A program made the position numbers and the translations under genes. Positions 1 through 5,281 of a stretch of DNA of 5,282 nucleotides are shown here, in pieces. The notes beneath the pieces were generated by a model. The model saw only the letters and a program-made list of their open reading frames with translations, had not been told where the DNA came from and searched no databases. The number at the start of each line of letters is the position of its first letter. Within the stretch, counting starts at the first letter, position 1. The stretch spans positions 32,153-37,434 of the forward strand of contig PLGA01000606.1 in assembly GCA_003139735.1 (NCBI GenBank), written 5' to 3'. The stretch is from Bryobacterales bacterium. Its GTDB lineage: Bacteria; Acidobacteriota; Terriglobia; Bryobacterales; Bryobacteraceae.

Positions 1-2
1 AG

Positions 3-518
3 AGCATGCCCGATAGCTGGGCCATCAAGCAGCTCTTCCCCATCATGCCGATTCACCGCCTGGAGGAGGAACCCACGCGCCACGCCGTGCTGGGCGACAT
101 CACCTGCGATTCGGACGGCAAAGTGGACGCCTTCATCGACCGGCGCGATGTGAAGCGCACACTGGCGCTGCACACCTTCAACGGCGGCGATTACTACCTG
201 GGTGCGTTCCTGCTGGGGGCCTATCAGGAAATCCTGGGCGACCTGCACAACCTGTTCGGCGATACCAACGCCGTGCACGTCCGTTTGAGCGAGACCGGCG
301 AAGTGCTGCTCGATTCGGTGATCAAGGGCGACACCGTGCGGGAGGTGTTGAACTATGTGCAGTTCAACGCCGACTCGTTGGTGACCAAGCTGCGCCGCGA
401 CGTGGAAGCCGCACTGCGCGATGGCCGCCTGAGCTACGAAGAGAGCGGATCGCTGCTGCGGTTTTACGAAGAAGGGCTGCACGGGTATACGTATTTGGAG
501 GACGTGCACGAGCAGTAG
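3..518 (+). CDS. speA: Biosynthetic arginine decarboxylase, C-terminal part (5' end outside window)
   Basis: This is the last 171 residues of a PLP-dependent arginine decarboxylase, which converts arginine to agmatine plus CO2 in the cytoplasm and feeds putrescine and spermidine synthesis. The frame is open from the first full codon (AGC, position 3), so the gene enters from the left and the ATG at 6 is internal. Visible family signatures are SMPDSWAIKQLFPIMPIHRL near the window start, then DITCDSDGK (substrate/active-site region with the conserved Cys and Asp), YYLGAFLLGAYQEILGDLHN and LFGDTNAVHV. These are hallmarks of the SpeA-type (E. coli-like, fold III) enzymes. The end matches the usual SpeA helical tail, ending at TAG, so the 3' end looks intact. 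The following gene is 123 nt away and unrelated in function, so co-transcription is not implied. The family call is near certain; start and N-terminal domains cannot be judged. Confidence 0.95.
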   Translation, partial: SMPDSWAIKQLFPIMPIHRLEEEPTRHAVLGDITCDSDGKVDAFIDRRDVKRTLALHTFNGGDYYLGAFLLGAYQEILGDLHNLFGDTNAVHVRLSETGEVLLDSVIKGDTVREVLNYVQFNADSLVTKLRRDVEAALRDGRLSYEESGSLLRFYEEGLHGYTYLEDVHEQ

Positions 519-544
519 GGCAAGGCCCGTGTAGTGTGGTCCTT

Positions 545-581
545 CCTCCCCGGGAGGCCGTATCCGGCTGGCGCGCGAGCC
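545..581. other. Two short inverted repeats downstream of speA
   Basis: CCTCCC (545-550) is mirrored by GGGAGG (552-557) around one base, which would fold as a 5-bp stem with a 3-nt loop. GGCT (566-569) pairs with AGCC (578-581) around a GC-rich core (GCGCGC) with one G-G mismatch. No T-run follows either one, so these are not convincing intrinsic terminators. They lie in the 123-nt gap between speA and the next gene, and may simply reflect GC-rich sequence or a weak 3'-end structure for the speA mRNA. Confidence 0.25.
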
Positions 582-632
582 AACGACACGCCTATCTGGG
601 GCCGGCAGGATTGGCGCAGTAGGATCGTTACG

Positions 633-637
633 AAGGA
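633..637 (+). promoter_or_regulatory. Ribosome binding site fixing the start of the AbiJ-like gene
   Basis: AAGGA lies 4 nt before the ATG at 642. It favours this ATG over the open frame that runs back to 534, which would add 36 residues with no family resemblance. A TAGGAT box at 620-625 could be a -10 element giving a leader of about 10 nt, but no -35 match is visible, so that part is weak. Confidence 0.6.
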
Positions 638-641
638 ACTT

Positions 642-1484
642 ATGCAATTCTCGGAACGGGTCGGGTTGGTACGACGCCTCATTCAGAAAGACTCTATCGA
701 TGAAGCCCTAAAAAATGCGCTCTGGAACTCGGCATATGGCCGATATTGGGGCCATTACTCACAGAATGCCGTGCAGTCTGTTGCGAACGTCAGAGAAGGG
801 CGGCTTTTGTCTGCGCTTTGGACGGAGCATTTCGGCCAGAGAGTGGACGAGTTTCAGCCGTATTTCCCCCTTGCATTGCAGGCCATCAAGCGCCTCTTTG
901 TTGCCAGCGACTGGGCATCGGTATACGACTTCATCGAATTCATCGCCACTTGTGAAGTCGTCGATACCGGTCCGTTTATTGCCGACTGCAACCGGGCCCT
1001 GAAAAAACACGTCTCCGCCTACCGCTTTGTTGGCAACAAGTTAGTGCCAATCACGTCGGATGAGGAGATCGCGGCGGTCGAAGATGCGGCAAGTCGCGGG
1101 GGCGAATTCGGTGCCGTCTCCCTCCACATCGAGACGGCGCTCAAGCGCCTGGCTGACCGCGCCAACCCGGACTACCGCAATTCGATAAAGGAGTCTATCA
1201 GCGCGGTTGAGGCCGCATGTCAGATCATCACCAAGAAACCGAGCATCAGTCTCGGGCAGGCGTTGAAGGCCCTGAACGTCCATCCCGCACTTGAGAAGGG
1301 CTTCAGCGCGATTTACGGGTACACGAGCGACGCCCAAGGCATCAGACACGCCCTGTCGGAGGAGCCCCATATCGGCGCCGACGATGCCAAGCTCTTTCTG
1401 GTTTCGTGCTCCGCATTCGTCAATTACCCGATCGCGAAATCAGCCGCCACCTGCCGAGGTCCGGAGTCTCCCAACGCCGGGTAG
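642..1484 (+). CDS. AbiJ-like abortive infection protein (AbiJ-NTD4-type N-terminus, HEPN-like C-terminus)
   Basis: This 280-residue soluble protein has no signal peptide or membrane segment. Its N-terminus (MQFSERVGL, then IQKDSIDEALKNALWN at residues 14-29) matches the AbiJ N-terminal domain 4 pattern. Residues 150-265 are helical and HEPN-like: SAVEAACQII (187-196), LGQALKALN (204-212), GYTSDAQGIRHAL (226-238) and DDAKLFLVSCSAFVNY (247-262). Members of this group act as predicted RNases in phage exclusion or toxin-like responses. R235 and H236 in GIRHA are the likely catalytic pair, although they are adjacent rather than spaced as in the classical HEPN RxxxxH motif. The tail after residue 265 is Pro/Ser-rich and unlike the family core. 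GC is lower (about 54% over 661-1020) than in the flanking housekeeping genes, consistent with horizontal acquisition. The Uma2 gene starts 12 nt downstream. Family assignment is firm; defence activity is inference. Confidence 0.82.
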   Translation: MQFSERVGLVRRLIQKDSIDEALKNALWNSAYGRYWGHYSQNAVQSVANVREGRLLSALWTEHFGQRVDEFQPYFPLALQAIKRLFVASDWASVYDFIEFIATCEVVDTGPFIADCNRALKKHVSAYRFVGNKLVPITSDEEIAAVEDAASRGGEFGAVSLHIETALKRLADRANPDYRNSIKESISAVEAACQIITKKPSISLGQALKALNVHPALEKGFSAIYGYTSDAQGIRHALSEEPHIGADDAKLFLVSCSAFVNYPIAKSAATCRGPESPNAG

Positions 1485-1490
1485 TACACT
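1485..1490 (+). promoter_or_regulatory. -10-like box just before the Uma2 ATG (leaderless promoter candidate)
   Basis: TACACT ends 6 nt before the ATG at 1497, the distance expected between a -10 hexamer and a transcription start on the A of ATG. There is no clear Shine-Dalgarno sequence, no TTGACA-like -35 at 16-18 nt spacing, and TA instead of TG at the extended -10 position. It begins immediately after the stop codon of the AbiJ-like gene. The same hexamer at near-identical spacing precedes the gene at 2038, which strengthens the call. Confidence 0.5.
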
Positions 1491-1496
1491 TTAGGC

Positions 1497-2006
1497 ATGG
1501 CAGCCTTGCCAAATTCGCCCTTGGTACCGGTCGAAGAATATCTGAACACCATCTACGACCCCGACGTGGAATACGTGGACGGCGTTCTCGTGGAGCGCAA
1601 TGTGGGCGACTGGTTGCACGCGCTGATCCAGAGCAACGTTCTTTTTGCCCTGCGGCGGAAGTATCCGCATTTGAAGGTGGTCGCCGAACTGCGCTCCAGC
1701 GTCACCGGCACGCGCTACCGTTTGCCCGATGTGTGCGCGCTGCTCGCCGCTCCCAAGACGAGATACTTGCTGGACGCCGCGTTCCTGGTGGTGGAAGTGC
1801 TCTCCGAGAGCGACGTGATGAGCGTGGTGATCGAAAAGCTGAGAGAATACGCCAATAAAGGCGTCCCCAACATCTGGCTGATCGACCCGCGCCTTCGGTT
1901 GCTATGCGTGTACTCCGGGGCGGCGCTCGTCGAGATCGAAGGCGAGGTCATCGCGACGGCGGACGGCGCCGTGGAGTTGTCTCGCAGCGAAATCTTCGCC
2001 GAGTAA
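1497..2006 (+). CDS. Uma2 family protein (DUF820, PD-(D/E)XK endonuclease fold)
   Basis: This 169-residue protein has the full Uma2 layout. VEEYLNTIY (12-20) leads into EYVDGVLVER (25-34). The LPDVCAL stretch (76-82) carries the PD pair, FLVVEVLSES (96-105) carries the second acidic residue E100, and KLREYANKGVPNIWLIDP (114-131) contains the conserved Lys, the GVP turn and the strand ending in DP. E33, D78, E100 and K114 are the likely metal/catalytic set. Length is within the normal range (about 170-200). Uma2 proteins are predicted nucleases, very numerous in cyanobacteria, Chloroflexi, Deinococcus and acidobacteria, but their biological role is not established. The gene follows the AbiJ-like gene by 12 nt yet has its own promoter-like box, so it may be transcribed alone. 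The only nearby start is the ATG used here. Fold call is firm; substrate unknown. Confidence 0.9.
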   Translation: MAALPNSPLVPVEEYLNTIYDPDVEYVDGVLVERNVGDWLHALIQSNVLFALRRKYPHLKVVAELRSSVTGTRYRLPDVCALLAAPKTRYLLDAAFLVVEVLSESDVMSVVIEKLREYANKGVPNIWLIDPRLRLLCVYSGAALVEIEGEVIATADGAVELSRSEIFAE

Positions 2007-2021
2007 CTCTCGCCATGGAAA

Positions 2022-2030
2022 TGCTACACT
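2022..2030 (+). promoter_or_regulatory. Extended -10 box before the VOC gene (leaderless promoter candidate)
   Basis: TGC followed by TACACT forms an extended -10 element ending 7 nt before the ATG at 2038. No Shine-Dalgarno sequence lies in the 7 nt CACCCCT that separates them, and no recognisable -35 is seen, which an extended -10 can tolerate. The arrangement implies transcription starting at or one base before the ATG. Confidence 0.55.
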
Positions 2031-2037
2031 CACCCCT

Positions 2038-2391
2038 ATGGCAAACCATCCCGACCGCATGATCGATTACATCGAATTCCCCTGCGCTGACATAGGCCGC
2101 GTGAAAGCGTTTTATGGCGAGGTTTTCGGCTGGAAGTTTCAAGACTGGGGACCAAGCTATACCAGCTTTCACGACGGACGGATCGGCGGGGGCTTTACCA
2201 CCGATGCGCAGGTCTCGGCGACCGGCCCGCTGGTCGTGTTTTACGCCGCGGATCTTGAAGGCATCCAGTCGAAAGTACTCGCCGCGGGTGGCAAAGTGGT
2301 GCGCGAGACGTTCGATTTTCCCGGCGGGCGGCGCTTCCATTTCGCGGATCCCGAAGGCAACATCCTGGCGGTTTGGTCCGATCCGCTCTGA
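2038..2391 (+). CDS. VOC family protein (glyoxalase/bleomycin-resistance/dioxygenase fold)
   Basis: This 117-residue single-domain protein consists of two beta-alpha-beta-beta-beta units. Residues 9-32 (IDYIEFPCADIGRVKAFYGE and on to FGW) form the typical first strand and helix, with E13 at the usual first metal-ligand position. VVFYAADLEGIQSKVLAAGG (66-85) opens the second unit, and FHFADPEGNILAVWSDP (100-116) is the hallmark last strand pair. Such proteins are often described as lactoylglutathione lyase-like, but the small family acts on varied substrates and no specific reaction can be read here. The ATG at 2038 is favoured over the in-frame ATG at 2059 because the -10-like box sits 7 nt before it. 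It is 31 nt from the Uma2 gene and converges on the lyase gene with a 24-nt gap. Cytoplasmic. Confidence 0.88.
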   Translation: MANHPDRMIDYIEFPCADIGRVKAFYGEVFGWKFQDWGPSYTSFHDGRIGGGFTTDAQVSATGPLVVFYAADLEGIQSKVLAAGGKVVRETFDFPGGRRFHFADPEGNILAVWSDPL

Positions 2392-2415
2392 TCGATTAAG
2401 AACGAGCAGCCGTAG

Positions 2416-3300
2416 CTACCCCTTGAGGTCTTGAAACGCCTCTTCGATTTCCTTCTTGGCTTCCGCGCTGGGCGGGGTCAGGGGCAGACGCGGAATGCCG
2501 CCGTAGTAGCCGTTGAGATCCATGGCGTACTTCAGGCCTGGGATGCCGTACTTCACCGTGACCAGGCGGGCGGCGTGGGCGATGCGGTTCTGCCAGTCGA
2601 GGCCGGCGGCTTCCTCGCGCTTCAAATGCGCCTCCCAGATGGCGATGCAGGAATACGGGGCCGCGTTGGCGTACGCCAGGATGCCGCCGCACGCCCCCAT
2701 CAACAGGGAGGGCCAGAGCGTGGGGGCGGAGCCGACCAGGACGTTGAAGCCGGCCTTGGTCTCGCGCACCATTTGCATCACTTTTTCCAGGCTGCCGGAG
2801 CTTTCCTTGACTCCGATGATGTTGGGGTGCTCCGATAGCGCGGCCACAGCGTCGGCGGGAATGTCGATGCCGGTGGTCTGCGGCCAATTGTAAATGATCA
2901 CCGGGATGCGAACCTGGTCGGCCACGGCCCGGAAGTACAGCACTTGGGCTTCGGGGCGGCTGAACGCGGTCTTGTAGTAATGCGGCGTTCGCACCATGGC
3001 GGCCTTGTACCCCATTTCAGCGGCGGTATTGGTCAGGCTGACGGTTTCGCGAACGCTCTCGACGCCGGTTCCGGCGATCAGCAGTTTGTCCGGCGCGGCG
3101 TAGCGCGCCACCATCTCCCACACCGTGGCCTTTTCGCTCGGCGTGAGCATCACGCTTTCGCCCGTGGACCCCAGAACCACGTACCCGTGGAGCGCGGTGA
3201 GGTTCCACTTCTCGACGTTATGCCGAATTTTGGCGGCATAGATCTCGCCATTGTGGTCGAATGGAGTGGCGATTGGTGGGAAAATACCTTGTAGCTTCAT
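2416..3300 (-). CDS. DapA-superfamily class I lyase/aldolase, 4-hydroxy-2-oxoglutarate aldolase-like
   Basis: This 294-residue TIM-barrel enzyme forms a Schiff base with a 2-oxo acid (pyruvate or glyoxylate-type product). FPPIATPFDHNGEI (7-20) starts the barrel. GSTGES (44-49) is the substrate-carboxylate loop (GTTGE in true DHDPS). Y138 in IIYNWP is the conserved Tyr and K165 in GVKESSGS is the Schiff-base Lys. AAMVRTPHYYK (100-110), PNIIGVKES and especially YGIPGLKYAMDLNGYYGG (251-268) resemble mitochondrial HOGA1 more than DapA, so a 4-hydroxy-2-oxoglutarate aldolase or related sugar-acid/hydroxyproline catabolic role is the best guess. Length is normal. The start at 3300 is chosen because MKLQGIFPPI begins exactly at the family's first strand; in-frame ATGs at 3321 and 3318 would add only MMVVTTT. 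It converges on the VOC gene and diverges from prmA. Substrate specificity is inferred. Confidence 0.88.
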   Translation of the reverse strand: MKLQGIFPPIATPFDHNGEIYAAKIRHNVEKWNLTALHGYVVLGSTGESVMLTPSEKATVWEMVARYAAPDKLLIAGTGVESVRETVSLTNTAAEMGYKAAMVRTPHYYKTAFSRPEAQVLYFRAVADQVRIPVIIYNWPQTTGIDIPADAVAALSEHPNIIGVKESSGSLEKVMQMVRETKAGFNVLVGSAPTLWPSLLMGACGGILAYANAAPYSCIAIWEAHLKREEAAGLDWQNRIAHAARLVTVKYGIPGLKYAMDLNGYYGGIPRLPLTPPSAEAKKEIEEAFQDLKG

Positions 3301-3316
3301 AGTTGTTGTCACCACC

Positions 3317-3322
3317 ATCATA
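3317..3322 (-). promoter_or_regulatory. Possible -10 box for the HOGA-like gene
   Basis: Read on the minus strand, TATGAT (five of six matches to TATAAT) lies 16 nt before the ATG at 3300. This would give a leader of about 9-10 nt. GGTGG between box and ATG could assist ribosome binding but falls near the expected transcription start. No -35 match at 16-18 nt spacing was found. Confidence 0.35.
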
Positions 3323-3333
3323 ATCGGGTTGCA

Positions 3334-3349
3334 GGCGGGGAGTACCGCC
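3334..3349. repeat. Short inverted repeat between the divergent lyase and prmA genes
   Basis: GGCGG (3334-3338) pairs with CCGCC (3345-3349) around the 6-nt loop GGAGTA. It sits in the 61-nt divergent gap, just upstream of the prmA start region and of the minus-strand -10 candidate. It could be a weak operator or a leader hairpin; a five-base stem in GC-rich DNA can also arise by chance. Confidence 0.25.
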
Positions 3350-3361
3350 GAATGGAGATCG

Positions 3362-4126
3362 ATGTTTTCCTTGGAAATCGAGTGCGCGCCGGATGAGCGG
3401 GATTTTCTGATCGCCGAATTGTGGGAGCATGGGTCGGCCGGAATTGCCGAGCTGAACCCGCGCGTGGTGCGGGCGTTCTTCGACGACGGGGCCCGCCGCG
3501 CGGCCTTGCTCAAGATGTATCCCGGCGCCCGATTGCGGGAGGAGGAATCGCGCGATTGGGTACAGGCGGCGCGCGACCTTCTGCGGCCCATGTCCGTGGG
3601 CACGCGATTCTACCTTGTGCCGGCCTGGCGCGATGATCCCGCGCCGGCGGGACGTTTGCGCATCGCCGTCAATCCCGGGCTGGCGTTTGGCACGGGAGTG
3701 CACGAGACCACGCAGTTGTGCATGGAGGCGCTCGAAGACTACCTCGCACCCGGCATGAGCGTGCTCGATGTGGGCACGGGATCGGGGATTCTAGCGGTTG
3801 CGGCCCGCTTGCTCGGCGCCGCGAGCGTCACGGCCTGCGACACGGACGCAGTCGCGGTGGAGATCGCCGGCAAATTGGAAGATCCGCCCCGGCTGTTCGT
3901 GGGATCGGCCGACGCGGTGGCTTCCGGATGCGCCGACGTGGTCCTGGCGAACATCAGCCCCGAGGCCATCGTTCGGTTGGGGCCGGATCTGCTGCGCGTG
4001 CGGCGCCCGGGCGGCGTCCTGCTGGCCAGCGGCATCGAGAGCGGCGAAGTGGCCGGGGTGCAGGCGAAGATGCCTCAGGCGCGCGAGACACGCAATAAGG
4101 GCGACTGGGCGCTGATGGCGTTCTGA
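3362..4126 (+). CDS. prmA: Ribosomal protein L11 methyltransferase (short form)
   Basis: This 254-residue class I SAM-dependent methyltransferase is predicted to methylate ribosomal protein L11 in the cytoplasm. The N-terminal substrate domain (1-75) has the usual LEIECAP, then LWEHGSAGIAE pattern. The linker motif NPGLAFGTGVHETTQLCMEAL (104-124) is the PrmA signature. VLDVGTGSGILAVAA (134-148) is SAM motif I, ACDTDAVAVEIA (158-169) holds the acidic ribose-binding residue, and DVVLANIS (192-199) is the NxxP-like catalytic motif, with LLASGI (220-225) following. Odd points: it is some 40 residues shorter than E. coli PrmA (about 293), with loss mainly in the N-terminal domain, and Glu replaces Pro in the H-P-T-T part. 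The ATG at 3362 has GGAG at 3354-3357, 4 nt upstream, and puts family homology at residue 2. Other protein methyltransferases of this family (ETFB-type) are a less likely alternative. Confidence 0.88.
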   Translation: MFSLEIECAPDERDFLIAELWEHGSAGIAELNPRVVRAFFDDGARRAALLKMYPGARLREEESRDWVQAARDLLRPMSVGTRFYLVPAWRDDPAPAGRLRIAVNPGLAFGTGVHETTQLCMEALEDYLAPGMSVLDVGTGSGILAVAARLLGAASVTACDTDAVAVEIAGKLEDPPRLFVGSADAVASGCADVVLANISPEAIVRLGPDLLRVRRPGGVLLASGIESGEVAGVQAKMPQARETRNKGDWALMAF

Positions 4127-4145
4127 GGGCCGGCGTTTTAGGCGA

Positions 4146-4174
4146 TTGAATCCCACGGAGCATGTTGCTACCAT
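4146..4174 (+). promoter_or_regulatory. Sigma70-like promoter for the exported MBL-fold gene
   Basis: TTGAAT (4146-4151) as -35, a 17-nt spacer, and TACCAT (4169-4174) as -10, preceded by TGC to form an extended -10. The hexamer ends 7 nt before the ATG at 4182, so the transcript would begin at or next to the start codon. No Shine-Dalgarno sequence is present. This is the best-formed promoter in the window. It also argues against the upstream TTG at 4146 as start codon, since that codon is part of the -35. Confidence 0.65.
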
Positions 4175-4181
4175 TGGCGCC

Positions 4182-5207
4182 ATGAAGCGCATGGTTCCCG
4201 CCGCCCTGTGCGGCCTCGTGTTCGCGTCCCTCCTGCCCGCCGCGAAAACCCTGGATATATGGGTGATCGATTCGGAGGGCGCCAAGTCCGAGCTGATCGT
4301 TTCTCCTTCGGGCCAGTCGATGCTCATCGACACGGGCTTCCCCGGCAACGGAGACCGGGACACGACTCGCATCCTCGAAGCCTGCAAGGCGGCCGGGGTG
4401 ACGAAGCTCGATGTGCTGGTCATCACGCATTACGATATGGACCACGTGAACAACGCGCCGTCCGTGGTCGCCAAGATCCCGGTGACCCTGTTTGTGGACC
4501 ACGGCCCGGCGGCCGTGACCGACCGCGGCACGGTTGCCGCCGTCGCCGCCTACGATAAATTGTGGCCCAGCGCCAAGCACCTGGTGGTCAAGCCCGGCGA
4601 TAAGATTCCGTTCAAGGGCGTCGATGTGCTGGTGCTCACGTCCGCCGAGCAGGTGTTGAAGACGCCGCTCAAGGGCGCCGGCAAGCCGAACGCCGCGTGC
4701 GCCGCGACGCAGCCCAAGACGTGGACGCGGGGCAACGAGGACATCTCCGAGAACGGGAACTCGCTCTCGCTGCTGATCACCTACGGCAAGTTCCGCATGA
4801 TGGATATGGGCGACCTGACGTGGAACCGGGAGATGCAATTGATGTGCCCCAACAACCCCGTCGGGTCCGTCGATCTGTTCGTGACGGGCAATCACGGCAA
4901 CGATAACGCCAGCTCGCCGGCCCTCGTAAACGGAGTGCAACCCCGCCTGATTGTCATGGACAACGGAGAGCGCAAATTCGGGGCCGTGGCGCCTATGCAG
5001 ACGCTGAAGGCGGCGCCGGGATTGCAGGCCATGTACCTGATGCACTGGTCCGCCAACGCGCCCAACGATAACCCGCCCGACGAGTTCATCGCGAACCTGC
5101 ACGGCTCGCCCGACGGCAAGTGGCTGAAGATCAGCGCCGACCAGAACGCCGTGATTAACGTCACCAACACGCGCACCGGGGACACCAAGACTTATAAGCG
5201 CAAGTAA
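4182..5207 (+). CDS. Exported metallo-beta-lactamase-fold hydrolase, ComEC/Rec2-like
   Basis: This 341-residue protein has a Sec-type signal peptide: MKRM, then hydrophobic VPAALCGLVFASLLP, with likely cleavage near PAA-KT (about residues 21-22). The mature protein is an MBL domain. LDIWVIDSEG (24-33) and SMLIDTGFPGNGD (46-58) give the first strands with D50. THYDMDHVNN (82-91) is the H-x-D-x-D-H metal motif (H83, D85, D87, H88), the variant typical of ComEC-like enzymes. FVDHGP (104-109) may supply motif 3, MGDLTW (209-214) the bridging Asp D211, and VTGNHGND (234-241) the last His H238. In ComEC this last motif is usually HHGS, so N237 replaces one His. SENGNSLSLLI (189-199) also matches ComEC. 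No membrane domain follows, so this is a stand-alone periplasmic or secreted enzyme. A nuclease or phosphodiesterase role is plausible, but the substrate is unknown. It has its own promoter and follows prmA by 55 nt. Confidence 0.85.
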   Translation: MKRMVPAALCGLVFASLLPAAKTLDIWVIDSEGAKSELIVSPSGQSMLIDTGFPGNGDRDTTRILEACKAAGVTKLDVLVITHYDMDHVNNAPSVVAKIPVTLFVDHGPAAVTDRGTVAAVAAYDKLWPSAKHLVVKPGDKIPFKGVDVLVLTSAEQVLKTPLKGAGKPNAACAATQPKTWTRGNEDISENGNSLSLLITYGKFRMMDMGDLTWNREMQLMCPNNPVGSVDLFVTGNHGNDNASSPALVNGVQPRLIVMDNGERKFGAVAPMQTLKAAPGLQAMYLMHWSANAPNDNPPDEFIANLHGSPDGKWLKISADQNAVINVTNTRTGDTKTYKRK

Positions 5208-5281
5208 GAGGGGGCGCGGAACGGCGCCGACCGGCCGATCTTCGCCTTCACTTGTAACTTATAGACGCCCTGGAGCATCTC
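5192..5281 (-). CDS. C-terminal fragment of a minus-strand gene (partial, unidentified)
   Basis: Read from the right edge on the minus strand, one frame stays open for 29 codons and ends at TAA (5194-5192). Its peptide begins EMLQGVYKLQVKAKIGRS and shows an alternating hydrophobic/charged pattern like a terminal beta strand. About 24 of the first 28 codons end in G or C, as expected for coding sequence in this genome. No plus-strand ATG occurs after 5207, so a gene entering from the right is the simplest content for the last 75 nt. Its end would overlap the MBL gene's 3' end by 16 nt, tail to tail. I do not recognise the family; the short length keeps confidence low. Confidence 0.4.
   Translation of the reverse strand, partial: EMLQGVYKLQVKAKIGRSAPFRAPSYLRL

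Noticed and set aside
534..641. 36-residue upstream extension of the AbiJ-like reading frame
   Set aside because: No family resemblance, no ribosome site at 534, and a good AAGGA sits 4 nt before the ATG at 642.
519..641. Small RNA or tRNA in the gap after speA
   Set aside because: Only short GC-rich stems are seen; there is no cloverleaf, conserved tRNA loop sequence or terminator.
1406..1858. Plus-strand frame bridging the AbiJ-like and Uma2 genes
   Set aside because: Arg-rich translation in a shifted frame; both overlapped genes have clear family motifs.
2431..2893. Plus-strand open frames antisense to the HOGA-like gene
   Set aside because: Shadow frames of a well-supported enzyme, with no motifs.
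2416..3300. Canonical dihydrodipicolinate synthase (dapA)
   Set aside because: The Tyr and Lys catalytic residues are shared across the superfamily, but the GSTGE loop and the GIPGLK and GYYGG segments point to the HOGA-like branch.
3251..3361. N-terminal extension of prmA to 3251
   Set aside because: It would overlap the divergent lyase gene by 50 nt; PrmA homology starts at 3362, where a GGAG site is well placed.
3301..3603. Long N-terminal extension of the HOGA-like frame
   Set aside because: It runs antisense to prmA, is rich in Arg/Ser as shadow frames are here, and the enzyme fold begins at MKLQGIFPPI (3300).
4146..4181. TTG at 4146 as start of the MBL gene
   Set aside because: It coincides with the -35 hexamer, and the signal peptide begins properly at the ATG at 4182.
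3954..5102. 382-codon minus-strand open frame antisense to prmA and the MBL gene
   Set aside because: Composition is His/Arg/Gly-rich with no recognisable motif; it mirrors the strong codon bias of the MBL gene, which has a complete set of catalytic motifs.
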